Shown: positions 40,933-50,835 of the stretch, one piece after another
Numbering within the stretch: position 1 is the stretch's first letter
How the letters are laid out: every line of letters begins with the position of its first letter
DNA from: Chrysoporthe austroafricana
Taxonomy: Eukaryota > Ascomycota > Sordariomycetes > Diaporthales > Cryphonectriaceae
Direction of reading: 5' to 3'
NCBI GenBank assembly: GCA_001051155.2
Contig: JYIP02000012.1
Location: 582,001-646,000, forward strand
DNA: 64,000 nucleotides
The notes under the pieces: model-generated
What the model saw: only the letters and a program-made list of their open reading frames with translations
The model's database searches: none
What the model was told of the DNA's origin: nothing
Made by a program: the position numbers and the translations under genes

Positions 40933-42093
40933 ATGGACCGGCCGCGACCTAACGTAGATTTCGGGGACCGGAAATGGAGGTGGGAATCTTGGAAATTCCG
41001 CCTTCCTATCGACTCTCTCTTTGGCAGTCTGTACGACCAGTATAATACTGTTCCTATCCCGATCCAAGAGCCGGTTGCTTTTCATCATGACGTCGCAGAG
41101 CTCTGCGCGGAAGCGACGACGCTCAAAGAATTCCACGATCTGCTTGAGGAACGTCGAAAACAGCGGCTCCAAGAAATCCGTACATGCTTCGATGCAGCCG
41201 CCTGGCGCCTCACCCTTAATGCAGATCTTTTTGATGGTGTTAACGATGGGGAAACGCCCGAGGAAAGGCGCGAGGCCTCTACGGACAGATGGGTGGCCTT
41301 TCTACACTTTTCCCGCGAGTTTTCCTTTGACGCGCTCGCGCGTTACTTCTCTCTCTTTACCCACCAGCCACTTCCCCGATCGCCACAATTTCTTCCGCCG
41401 CGAGCTGCTTCGACTGCGAGTTCGACACCTAGCCCTCCGATGGCAGAGAACACAGACACGGCACCGATACAATCGCGCAAAAGGACAGCCTCGGCAGCCG
41501 CTAGCACTCTTGACGATGAGGATGAGCGCGGACGACAGTTCAAAAGAAGGCGTGGCGACGCGGTGCCTCTCTCGCCACAGGCTGCTCCGGCCACGAGCCC
41601 GACGTCCATGCCGTCGACCGAGGGTCCGACGCCCCTGCCTCCTCGTCAGACTAGTCCTTCAACTGCGAAACCGAGTTCACCACTTCCGCCGGCTTTGCCG
41701 ATCGCGAGCCCGACTCCCCATCAAATTAATTCTCCGGGCACAAGCAAGACAAGCACGGCACCGATACAGGCGCCCAAGAAGATGGCCTCGACAACTACCA
41801 GCACTCATGACGATGAAAGTGAGCGCCGCCGACAAGTCAAGAGGAGGCGAAGAAACGCGGCAGCGCCTACAGGACAGAGCGTTAGAAAACCACTTAGCGG
41901 CAGAAAGAGCTCAAGGAAAAGACAGGCACCGGCCTCGCCTTGCGCCAGGTCTGAGGACGTTCAGCCCACCCCTCCCGTCCGCCGCAGCCGCCGCATCGCG
42001 GCACAGACTCAAACCGCTTGTTCCGGTCCACCGGATGTGCAGAAGGGGAGCGCAGCGCTTGGATCAGGGAGCGCCCGTAGGCGGCCAAGATAA
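40933..42093 (+). CDS. Basic, largely disordered protein with internal duplication, partner of the kinase gene
   Basis: Single exon, 386 aa from the ATG at 40933. Residues 1-150 look folded and helical: WRWESWKFRLPIDSLFGSLYDQY, VAELCAEATTLKEFHDLLEERRKQRLQEI, WVAFLHFSREFSFDALARYF. Residues 150-386 are Pro/Ser/Thr/Lys/Arg-rich and disordered, with bipartite-like signals (KRRR, RRRQVKRRRR, SRKRQ). A unit is repeated at residues 174-210 and 274-310 (APIQ, then a KR/KK, then DDE and ER, then RRR), so a nuclear location is likely. I do not recognise a named family, though a similar N-terminal region next to kinases of this type seems familiar from other Sordariomycetes; that is recollection, not evidence. 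Composition and the divergent arrangement suggest it works with the kinase, perhaps as substrate. Confidence 0.72.
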   Translation: MDRPRPNVDFGDRKWRWESWKFRLPIDSLFGSLYDQYNTVPIPIQEPVAFHHDVAELCAEATTLKEFHDLLEERRKQRLQEIRTCFDAAAWRLTLNADLFDGVNDGETPEERREASTDRWVAFLHFSREFSFDALARYFSLFTHQPLPRSPQFLPPRAASTASSTPSPPMAENTDTAPIQSRKRTASAAASTLDDEDERGRQFKRRRGDAVPLSPQAAPATSPTSMPSTEGPTPLPPRQTSPSTAKPSSPLPPALPIASPTPHQINSPGTSKTSTAPIQAPKKMASTTTSTHDDESERRRQVKRRRRNAAAPTGQSVRKPLSGRKSSRKRQAPASPCARSEDVQPTPPVRRSRRIAAQTQTACSGPPDVQKGSAALGSGSARRRPR

Positions 42094-42118
42094 GCCGCCA
42101 TGAGAAAGCGAGGGGACA

Positions 42119-42380
42119 TCAATACGATGTGATATAAGCACAGAAGACAGCGGCAACCTGTCCCAGCACCTCACGAAGCAGATCCGGCAGAGCTGGGAGA
42201 AGTAGGTTCTCCACGAGTTCGACCGCCGCGGACAAGCACGGATCGTGGCGTAGCTCGGGGTAGGCTCCAGCAGGCAGCCTCATACAGCGCGGTGAGCTGA
42301 TCAGGCGTTGCAGAGACCAGGAAGAAGGACGTCCGCCTCAGGAGCCGGGCTGTGATCTGAGGATCACCCATCTGCAGCGG
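42119..42380 (-). pseudogene. Possible frameshifted coding fragment
   Basis: On the minus strand one frame reads a helix-like stretch (RRTSFFLVSATPDQLTALYE); the next frame continues with VELVENLLLPALPDLLREVL and ends at a stop at 42119. The two frames meet near 42275, as expected for one frameshift in a decayed exon. No ATG, intron or family is evident. Confidence 0.25.
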
Positions 42381-42915
42381 ACATACCCACCAACCCGGCA
42401 GGGCTGGGGGCAGTGGGCAGTCCCAGAGCAGAGTAGGCATCTGTCCGCTCGTGAATAGCTTTTCTTCTTGACATGGCCGTTAATCTGACAGGGTCGGAGG
42501 CAGCGGCGCAGTCTAGGGGACTTTGCTATTGGGCTGGAATATCTGGGACATACCCATCAACCCGGCAGGGCTGGGGGCAGTGGGCAGTCCCTGGGCAGTC
42601 CCGGGGCAGAGCGTGCATCCTTCTACCCGTGGTAGGCTTGCCCTCATGACATGGCCGTTAATCTGACAGGGTCGGAGGCAGCGGCGCAGTCTGGGGAACC
42701 TTATCGGGCTGGAGTCTGGGGCATACCCACCAACCCGGCAGGGCTGGGGGCAGTGGGCAGTTCCAGAGCAGAGTATGCACCCGTCTACCCACGGGAGACT
42801 TCTCCCGGCATGGCCGTTATCCTGACATGGTCGAACGCAGCGGCGCAGTCTGGGGAAACTTGCTATCGGGCTGGGACAGCTGGGGCATGGTCGTTATCCC
42901 AGCAGGGTTGGGTGC
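42381..42915. repeat. Minisatellite, about 167-bp unit, three full copies plus a partial
   Basis: Units begin at 42381, 42548 and 42721, each with catacccaccaacccggcag (or one mismatch), then gggctgggggcagtgggcag; a fourth, truncated unit begins near 42885. Each unit also contains catggccgtta and gcagcggcgcagtctgggg. Copies differ by small indels and substitutions. Confidence 0.85.
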
Positions 42916-43869
42916 TTCTGTCGTAAGTTTTCAATATTAATGAAACGGCCATATGATGCCTTGTGTGAATAGAGCCACTATTAGGACTATCAATTCAACA
43001 CTCAGCCGTTGAGCTGCAAGTACATAGTTTTCGACTAAGTCCGTGAGCAAGCTACCGAACCAGGAACTCCTGTGGACACACTTGGACCGCCCGAAGCACC
43101 AAGACGACATAGAATAGTGGAACTGTAGAGTGCTTCTCTAGTATATATAGTCGGGCCATGTCGTGTCTACATTGGCCTGAGTGAAGGTAAGTAGGCATCG
43201 CGACATGTCCTGAAGTCGTTCTGTTTGACTACGGACAGCTTACAAGGTGGGGCCATTTAAGTTCCTGGGTCGACTGCAGATAATCATGTATTTCTCAGGA
43301 ATTGGGAGCATTATCAAGTCTTGAAGTCTGGCATGTCATTGAGAAGAAGGTTTTGTCAAGGACATCTGGTATTAGGTTCTGGTCACTGGGAAGAAAAGAG
43401 CCACGTGGAGACATTTTACGGGTACTTATTATGTGGAATTCAGGTACTTTGTTTAGTCTACCTGATACCCAACCAGGATAGAGAGAGTAGAGGTATGTGA
43501 TCTCCCCCCAAAGTTATGATAGACAAGAGCCCGGCTTCCTGACGAGGGATATTCTGAGCACCAGTTCGCCCTCACCCAGCTCGCCGCCTGTTCAGTGTGG
43601 CTCACCTGACGCACTTCTGGGATTTCTCTGTGCGATGATAGATCTAGAGGGCAAGACTCTTGTCCAAAGAACTGCCAAGGAGACCTAGGAAGCAGTGCAG
43701 AGCGTATACTGACTAGTCGTCTAGGACAAAGACTCCAGAGATCACGTGCATACGGCCTTATGTAAGGAAGAGGTCTTCCTGCGCTCGCTCGCTCTGCGGC
43801 TGAGGCCTCGTCTTGCACGCATCATCTGTCTAGCTACATCATGATGGCATTGTCTGAACCATCGTAGCA
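42916..43869. other. Intergenic, no gene seen
   Basis: No supported coding region. A TATATATAG element at 43141-43149 lies far (about 720 bp) from the F-box gene start, so it may serve a longer leader or nothing. Confidence 0.45.
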
Positions 43870-44848
43870 ATGGGTCAGCTATTATCTCGCGTCTTGAAGC
43901 CTCTGCCCGCACCGCCGTTTCTAATGCTGCCGGTCGAGATTCTCCTGTCAGTTGCGACCCAGCTCTCTTCGTCCCCCGAATCCATTGTGGCCCTCTCATT
44001 AACTTGCAAGTATCTTTTCCTCGTCCTGGGGAGGGACGCAGCGAAAGTCCAAGGCAAGTGTCGGGAGGGCCTCCTAGTCTTGCTTGAGAAGGACCTTGGC
44101 GACAGGTTCTTTTACTGCTCAATCTGTTGCCAACTCCATCCCTTCTCGCCGCGGTGGAATCCGACAACCTGGGAGCATATTCACTACGGTTGTTGCAGGG
44201 TCAACCGCCTTGCCTGCCAAGATTTGCAATATTTCGACGCCAACCACTTCACCCGGGGTTACAGACTGTGCGCATTCCTCAACTGACGTGTAAAGCTCAA
44301 CTTTCCTGACCCTGATCGTATATGCTCACAGATACCATGTACACGCCCGCCTAGTTATGAATCGCCATCTCTACGGCGCTCCCAAGGGGCTACCTCTGGA
44401 ATGCCTCGCGAAGCCCGCCTGGACGATCAGCTGTGGTGACGGGCTCTTGTGGCTGCAAAGCCCATCTGCCAGAATCGTCGGCGACGAGCTCTTCCTCCGC
44501 GTCACACACACACTGGAGGGCAGGGCGGCCACGGTGCGGGATACGATCGACCGGGGACGATATTGCATCTGCTTGCATGTGACGACGCATCCGGCCGACA
44601 GGAGGCCGATCCTGGGTACACCCCGCAACATTCCGGCGTTGAAGAAGCCCGCGGAGCCGGACGAGTCGCCTTTCCGGCCCTGCCGAGATGTGCCGGGATC
44701 CTGCCTCGTGTGCTGGACCGACTATACCACGACGGTCGAGCGTGCCGAGGTGCGCGAGGTGTTCTGGTCTACGAGAGCTAGTGACGGGGTGAGTGTCATA
44801 GACATGAGCACTGACACGGAGTTTTCGCTAATTCGGAACGTAGGGTGA
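43870..44848 (+). CDS. F-box protein
   Basis: Two exons, 43870-44267 and 44332-44848, with a 64-bp intron (GTGCGC, TCCTGAC branch, CACAG), 304 aa. The N-terminal F-box is at about residues 17-55 (PPFLMLPVEILLSVATQLSSS, then IVALSLTCKYLF), which recruits Skp1 in SCF ubiquitin ligases. The splice joins GYRLYHVHARLVMNRHLYG, a motif common in fungal F-box proteins of this type. A CSICCQLHPF patch may bind zinc with later Cys residues (HYGCCRV). No leucine-rich or WD repeats are visible, so the substrate-binding part is undefined. Such proteins are numerous and variable in filamentous fungi. Confidence 0.83.
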
Positions 44849-45724
44849 TTTAGGGCCCCTGGTTGATGGTTGGCGAATCGCAATTACTTCCTATCACCAG
44901 CTAGGGCGGTGTCGAGACACGGATGATCAGAGGTGGGTTGTCCTTATAAGCCGCCGTGTTGGCCGGCCCAAGGGTGTGAAAAAACCTGGACACACAAGTT
45001 ATCCTGGGCGGGATATGGCTCTTTCTCCTCCTGGCGTGGTGAGGCAGAGGTGGGGAGCCGAGGACCATCGGCCTGAGGAGCCTCACGGTGAGGTGATGCC
45101 AACTGACTTAGGGTCAGATGGACAGCAATCTTTAGGCAAGCGTCGGAATAGATTGTTCTGGAGGTGGGTAGGATGCTCTTCGTCACAATAGATTATGATA
45201 TTGACGTCTGCTGGATCGATTTGAGACTTAATGACTTCCCGTAGTAGGATGTAACCTACACTTCCTCACCTTGTGCGTCGACGCTTATCCTAAGTGAATG
45301 AGACACAACTACCCGGGCGAGGACCAAGATAATGTAGCTGAGATGATAGATTGTGGGGATGATGACCAGTAAGAGTCTTATTGTGACTCAGACATAAGCT
45401 TAGGGGTTTCGGGTCATCATGCAAAGGCTTGCGCTGTCATCGGTAATTGTGGGTGCGTGCTTAGTGCTGACTTGAGCGCGAAAGGCGGGACTGTGACAAG
45501 ACGTCCTCCGAGTAGAGAGACTGTACAGACGAGGACGTCGAATATAACGGCGTGCCACCGTGGAAGTTCAGATCGGAAATCCTCTAGCCAGTGTGGTATA
45601 CATTGAAAGAGATAAAAGCGTGACTATATATTCCGCTTTCGGCGCAGGAAGGACATAAAAATGGGTATCCAGGCAATTTTGGGTCATTAATAAGTAAAAA
45701 AGAGACACGTCGTCGGGTGGAGCA
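44849..45724. other. Spacer between convergent 3' ends
   Basis: No supported gene; contains tatatattcc and aaaagcg AT-rich patches near 45610-45640. Confidence 0.5.
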
Positions 45725-47779
45725 TCACTCTTCCTCCCCCTCGGCATCCTCGTCCCCCTCGTCGACGAAGATCTCGCTCTTCACCGACGTCCCGGCGCTC
45801 AGCTCCCCGACGGAGAAGGACGCGGCGGCCGAGCTGCCGACGACGGACGACGACGCGCTGGCGCTCAGGAACGCCGGCGCGGCGACGTCCCGCTTCCGGC
45901 CGACGCCGCGGCCCTCGCTCGCCGCCCGCAGCGGGCTGTTGAGCGTCCAGGCGCCGGGCCCCACGGGCCGCACGACGGCGACGTCGCTCCGCGTCACCCA
46001 CTGCATCAGCGTCGGGTCCGCCGCGCCCCCGAACACCACCGGCTCCTCCTCCCCGAGCGCCGCCCGCTCCAGGTGCCGCGCCACGTGCTCCATGCGCTGG
46101 TCCCACGCGTCCGCGCCCGTGAACGCCACGCTGCACCGCGGCGCCGGGCACTGCATGCGCGTCGGCAGCTGGCACCGCTCGCGCAGGGCGTGCGCCTGCA
46201 GGTGCTTCACCCGCTCCTCCCAGTCGGCGGACGCGGCGGCCGCAGCGGCGGCGCTGCTGCTGCTGCCGGCGGAGGGGTGGTTCTTCTTGGACGCCGCCTT
46301 ACCGCCGCCGCTGCCGTGCTTGCTGACGATCCCCGGCGTGTGCATCCGGCGGATGTGCTGGGTGTAGAGGTCCTTGCGGTTGAAGATGGCGCCGTTGGGG
46401 AGGGGCGGGCCGACGGGCTCGAGGCTCAGCGTGTGCTCGGCGGCGCCGCGGCCGGCGCGGCCGCGGCCCTTGCGGGGCGCCTTGGGGGGCGACAGGCTGT
46501 TCTTGGTGTGGGCGCAGCTGTCGATGTCGCAGAGCCAGTAGTGCAGGACGAGGTGCTGCGACATGACGTGGCGCTTCCACTCGTTCTTGCTGGCGAAGGT
46601 CGAGTTGCACCCGGCGAAGCGCAGCACGCAGATGAACGGCCGCGTGTGCTGCTTCTTGACGTGCGCCTGGCACGCGGCCTCGTCCTTGAAGGAGACGGCA
46701 CACTCCGGGCAGACGAACGGCGTGCTGCCGCCGCCCGTCGAGGGCGGCAGGGGCCGCGCGGGCTGGGGCACGAGCGGCGCCGCCGTCCTCGTCCGCTTGG
46801 GCGAGCGCTCGAGCCTGGTCGGGGCGTCTCTCTTGGTGCGGCCGCTGCGGCGCAGGGAGGACGACGACGCTCGCTGCTTTCCGGGGTGGTATTCGCCGTC
46901 GTCATCGTCGTCGTCGCCGTCGTCTTGCTCCTCGCTCCCGGGAGAGTCCATATCGATCTCGGCGTCCGAGCCGTCGCTGTCTCTGGCGCTCGGCGTCGGA
47001 TAGGGGTTCGTGACGTTGCCGGCGACGAAGATGGGTGCGTCCGGCATGCGGATCTGGATCTCTTCCTTGACCACGACCGACACCTCGGGCATCATCGTGC
47101 CGTTGTAGCCCTGGTCGACGGAGGAGTGCCTGCTCGCGGTGTCCGCGGCAGTAGGGGCTGAGGTCTGGCTGCCGAATGTGTAGCTGCGCCGGGGGGAGTC
47201 GAAGCTGAGCAGTGCGGTGGACTCCTCCCAGTCGTTAGGGACCTCATCCGCCGGGCTGACATCCGACAGGGAGACACAAGAGTGGCCGTCCCCGGGGAAG
47301 CCGCCCATCGCGGAGAGGAAAAGCTGGGAGGACGCCTTGAAGGGGTCGACAGGCGCGGGCTGGACAGAAGGGAACATCGTCAGGTCAGGGGGCGTCGAGG
47401 GCATGTGGTCGGTGTAGTGGTCGGTGTCTGCGCGGGGGCTCAGGACACTGCCGCAGTGAGAGGGCTCCTGCGACGAGGAAGGGGACGCGTGACGGCGGTG
47501 TGATGCCACCGGAGGGATAGAGGCGACGGGCGGTGCGAGCGACGGGACCTGCTGCTGGGGCATCGGCACGAACAGCGGCTGCCTCTGGTTGTCCGTCAGG
47601 AACCTCTCGATGGAGGCCTGGTTCCAGGAGGGCACGGGCTGGGCCAGGCCGTCCTGGCCCGTGAAGTCCAGGTCCCCGAGATAGCCCTCTGCTGTGTTGA
47701 GGCTGTCAAAGACGTGAGGACCCTGGAACTGCGGGAAGGCTGAGTAGGCGCCTTCGTAGGCGAAATGGGGATACTCCAT
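45725..47779 (-). CDS. C2H2 zinc-finger transcription factor
   Basis: Single exon, 684 aa from the ATG at 47779, in GC-rich DNA. Residues 1-240 are Pro/Ser/Gln-rich, a likely activation region; 290-312 is an acidic run. The first finger is FVCPECAVSF with Cys357, Cys360, His373 and His378. The second has Cys384, Cys391, His404 and His409 (CNSTFASKNEWKRH). An NRKDLYTQHIRRMH segment and a later CPAPRCSVAF with MEHVARH add finger-like parts. The tail is Ala/Ser-rich and ends in an acidic run. It probably binds DNA in the nucleus; the target is unknown. Poly-Ala near the end of the finger region (SSSSAAAAAAAS) is unusual. The long open frames on the opposite strand here are mirror images of GC-rich codon use. 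Confidence 0.88.
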   Translation of the reverse strand: MEYPHFAYEGAYSAFPQFQGPHVFDSLNTAEGYLGDLDFTGQDGLAQPVPSWNQASIERFLTDNQRQPLFVPMPQQQVPSLAPPVASIPPVASHRRHASPSSSQEPSHCGSVLSPRADTDHYTDHMPSTPPDLTMFPSVQPAPVDPFKASSQLFLSAMGGFPGDGHSCVSLSDVSPADEVPNDWEESTALLSFDSPRRSYTFGSQTSAPTAADTASRHSSVDQGYNGTMMPEVSVVVKEEIQIRMPDAPIFVAGNVTNPYPTPSARDSDGSDAEIDMDSPGSEEQDDGDDDDDDGEYHPGKQRASSSSLRRSGRTKRDAPTRLERSPKRTRTAAPLVPQPARPLPPSTGGGSTPFVCPECAVSFKDEAACQAHVKKQHTRPFICVLRFAGCNSTFASKNEWKRHVMSQHLVLHYWLCDIDSCAHTKNSLSPPKAPRKGRGRAGRGAAEHTLSLEPVGPPLPNGAIFNRKDLYTQHIRRMHTPGIVSKHGSGGGKAASKKNHPSAGSSSSAAAAAAASADWEERVKHLQAHALRERCQLPTRMQCPAPRCSVAFTGADAWDQRMEHVARHLERAALGEEEPVVFGGAADPTLMQWVTRSDVAVVRPVGPGAWTLNSPLRAASEGRGVGRKRDVAAPAFLSASASSSVVGSSAAASFSVGELSAGTSVKSEIFVDEGDEDAEGEEE

Positions 47780-48635
47780 GTTTTCTCTGTTCCACGGCGG
47801 ATGCTGCTCGACGAGGCTATACTAAGTCGGTGCTTCTGGAAGACCTTCGAAAGGTCACACCCTAAGCCAAGGCCCCGCGGAGAGAGCTAGTGATAGATGC
47901 GAGCTGAGATGAGGAAGCACGGCCCCGGGGCACGATCCTCACAGCCTTATGATCAGTCAACCTGCCAGGGGGCGGCGCGGATACAGCGTCCCACAACGGT
48001 AACAGAGGAGGCGGGAGGAGGACAACGACGGTGCCAGGTGCAAAAATAACACTTAGGCAGAAGCCGTACAAATAGTCTCGAGGGCATATAGATAAAAGAC
48101 GAAGGATGTGGTCGGGAAGCGTCACCGAGGCGGCATGTTGTGGTAAAGGCCATGGCGACGGGGTGGCGGAGCCCGAGGCCTCGAGGATATGTATAAGAAG
48201 AAATCACCACGCCAGGGGACGACGGTATAGCACGGCAACACCACCGACCGCGAGGAATCCGGGGCGCGGGTGTGGGTGCCTCCCTCTGTGCGCCTAGTGA
48301 CATCTGCGCAGAGCCGCATGGTGGAGACGATGGAATCTCAAGCCAATGCCCTCCCGTGGCTTCGTGCTCCCCCGACCGAGGCGGGCCAGTCAGGCCCCTG
48401 GGATGGCTGTCTTCCTGGTAATTGCCCGCTCCTTCTGCTTACGCCATGCCACGCCTGGCTTGTCTCGCCTATGCAGGCCTCACCCCCCCCCTGGGCAGCC
48501 CTCCACGGCACTAGAGATCTGGCCGATCATGAGGGTGAGCCGTGAAGGAAGGGGGGGAACGGGGGGGGGAGAAGTATACTATGAGCGAGGCAGAGGCCCG
48601 CCAGTGCTGCGCCTCCTCTGCGCAGTGGTGCACGG

Positions 48636-48651
48636 ATAGAGAGAGAGAGAC

Positions 48652-48706
<55 letters not shown>

Positions 48707-48707
48707 C
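48636..48707. repeat. (GA)n(CA)n(GA)n compound microsatellite
   Basis: A run of about 7 GA, 16 CA and 11 GA dinucleotides (with one interruption) roughly 850 bp upstream of the C2H2 gene start. Confidence 0.9.
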
Positions 48708-50296
48708 CATCGTGGGGTACTTTTGCTGACATGGACCATGGCCTCCCACCCTCCCCGATGACACCCCCCATCCCATCGGCACGGGCTGGCCTCATCGAAT
48801 CTTCGTCCGCGAACCGCCCGCGGACCCACCGCGGAGGGCAGTGGATTGGCTGGTGCTTCCCACACCGGCCCTCTCAGCTTGCGGCTCTGCGGTGGGGTTC
48901 CTGGATCAGTCTTACCCAAGGGTTGTGGCCGGTCGCGAGGGATCGCGCTCAATCTCTGCCCTCCCCCCGCCGGCCTGTCTGGGGGTGGGGCGTGGGCATT
49001 GTGTGCTTCTTGTTCAACACGAAGACAGCCAGCCAGCTCCCGACAAAGATCTTGTCCAGCTCTGGCGCCGGCCTGGCAACTCTCTGCGAACCCGCGCCAG
49101 GCCACCACATCGTCACGGCCGCAAGCACACCTGCGTGCGCCTGTGGGACAAGAAAGGGTGCAGGCGGCTCCGCCCCCGTTGACGCCGTGGCGTGCGGGCT
49201 TCGTCTGGTTTATCCGCACGAGCAACTTTTTTTTAGGCAGCGGTGCGAGGCAATCAAAGCAGGCGACGTCGACACACACACACCTCCGCGGTCAAGTCCC
49301 GTCCAACAAACCTCCTGCCCAACCTCGTCTCGCGAGTAAAGGACCTGCAGAGGAGGGGAGGAGGGAGGTGAGGGGGTTCCATCGAGCTGCCAACACCGAT
49401 CGTGCCGAGCGTCTGCGCTGGCCGTCCGCCATTTGACGCCGTGCCGTGGTAACGAATGTTCCCAACACAGGCCCAACAAGGCCCTTGTGAGTGTGTGTGG
49501 GTGCGTGCGCCGAGGGGCCAACAGCGACCGAAACTGCTACTTTTCAAAGTTTTTCCACGGACAGGGGGGGCCGCACGCCCGACCGCAGTGAGCGTGCTGC
49601 AGATCAGGCCACTCAGAGCCGCGAGAGCCAGTGTGCCTATGCGTGGCACAGCAGCAAGCCGCCGGCTGCCCTGCCCTGCCCTGCCCTCTCTCTCTCTCTT
49701 ACACGTCGGTCTGAGGCGTGGGCAGCACTTGAGCCGCAGTGTCGTATCCGGATGTCTCCAATGAAGAGATTTCCCTCTTGCGATCCATCTTGGCCCCCAA
49801 CCTTGCCCTGTAGGGGTGGCTGTCGCCGGGGGGCTGTGATGACAGGCTCAGTTGGCATGCATGTCTAGGGCCCCGTCTGGACAACCCAGTCGCTCGGAGC
49901 TGAACCGGTTTGACGGCTTATCCTCCTCAGCCAGCGTGCCAGGTGGTGACGATCTTCACCTGATGGTGGGTGACAGTTGGTAAGAAGAGGAGACAACAAG
50001 GGAAAAAAAAAAAAAAAAAAAAAAAAATTTTCCTTCTCTTAAAACGAAAACTGAGAAAACAGTCATCCCGTCCGGCGGGAAGCGCTCGTGCCAGCCAGTC
50101 GGTGCGTGCGCGCTGTAATGTTGGTGACCCGGCACGCGCGAACCCGGGGGCAGATGGTGACAGCAGTGCCGGACGATGCATCATCCTGCAAGAGGCCCGC
50201 CCCCCGCCTTACCGCATCTGGGGGGTCGGCAGGCCGTGGGCGCCTCGGCCGCGGGCCATCATCCTGTGGTTCGCTTTGCCGTGCGTGCATATTGGC

Positions 50297-50408
50297 TGGG
50301 GGGGGGGGGCGCTGCCTTATCANGGCCCGCGCCCGGGGGCCCCCACCCGGTGGTTCCCTTGTCCTGGGCGTGAATTAGGGGGGGGGGGGGGGGGCGCTGC
50401 CTTATCAG
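50297..50408. other. Assembly join: N at 50323 between near-duplicate sequence
   Basis: The sequence poly-G plus gcgctgccttatca occurs at 50297-50322, immediately before the N, and again at 50371-50407. Duplicated ends around an N at a homopolymer suggest unmerged contig ends rather than biology. Confidence 0.6.
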
Positions 50409-50835
50409 GCGGCAGGTTTTCTGTCCTCATGACTAAGGCGGGCGAACCACGTTGTGGCCCGCCTTTCTGCAGGAGACTCGACTCTCGAGGGTCTCGATCT
50501 GTGACACGGTGTTCATGCCGTCAGGCGGTGCTCTGCTTGCTGCTCCATCCATCCATCCATCCATCCGGGAGGGGGGGCTGAGTGTGCTGCAAGGACGGCA
50601 GAGATGCGTCCGCTACTTCGGATGGCCTCAAATCATGATTAAGCCCAATGCAATTAAAGTTTTTTTGAGGGAGGGTCGCTAATCCCTCCCGGCTACGGTA
50701 CCGGCTTCTGCAAGACATCGTGGGAGGCGCGAGTAGGAAAACAAAACCGTGAATCGTCCAGACACGCCTGCTGCCTCTCGTGCTAAGCCTCCCCCCCTTC
50801 CCTCCCCCCCAAAGGGCGCCCACCAGGCAGGATCT

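Larger units (their letters stand above)
47780..50835. other. Low-complexity intergenic region with one gap
   Basis: 3 kb with no supported gene. It holds an AC/GA microsatellite, a poly-A run at 50003-50027, several poly-G runs and one N at 50323. Long frames on both strands follow from GC-rich, repeat-biased sequence, with no domain and no plausible starts. Confidence 0.55.

Noticed and set aside
46073..47161. Long plus-strand frame inside the C2H2 gene
   Set aside because: Mirror of GC-rich codon use of the real minus-strand gene.
48527..49436. Several frames of 190-265 codons on both strands
   Set aside because: Overlap a microsatellite, overlap each other, and lack domains.
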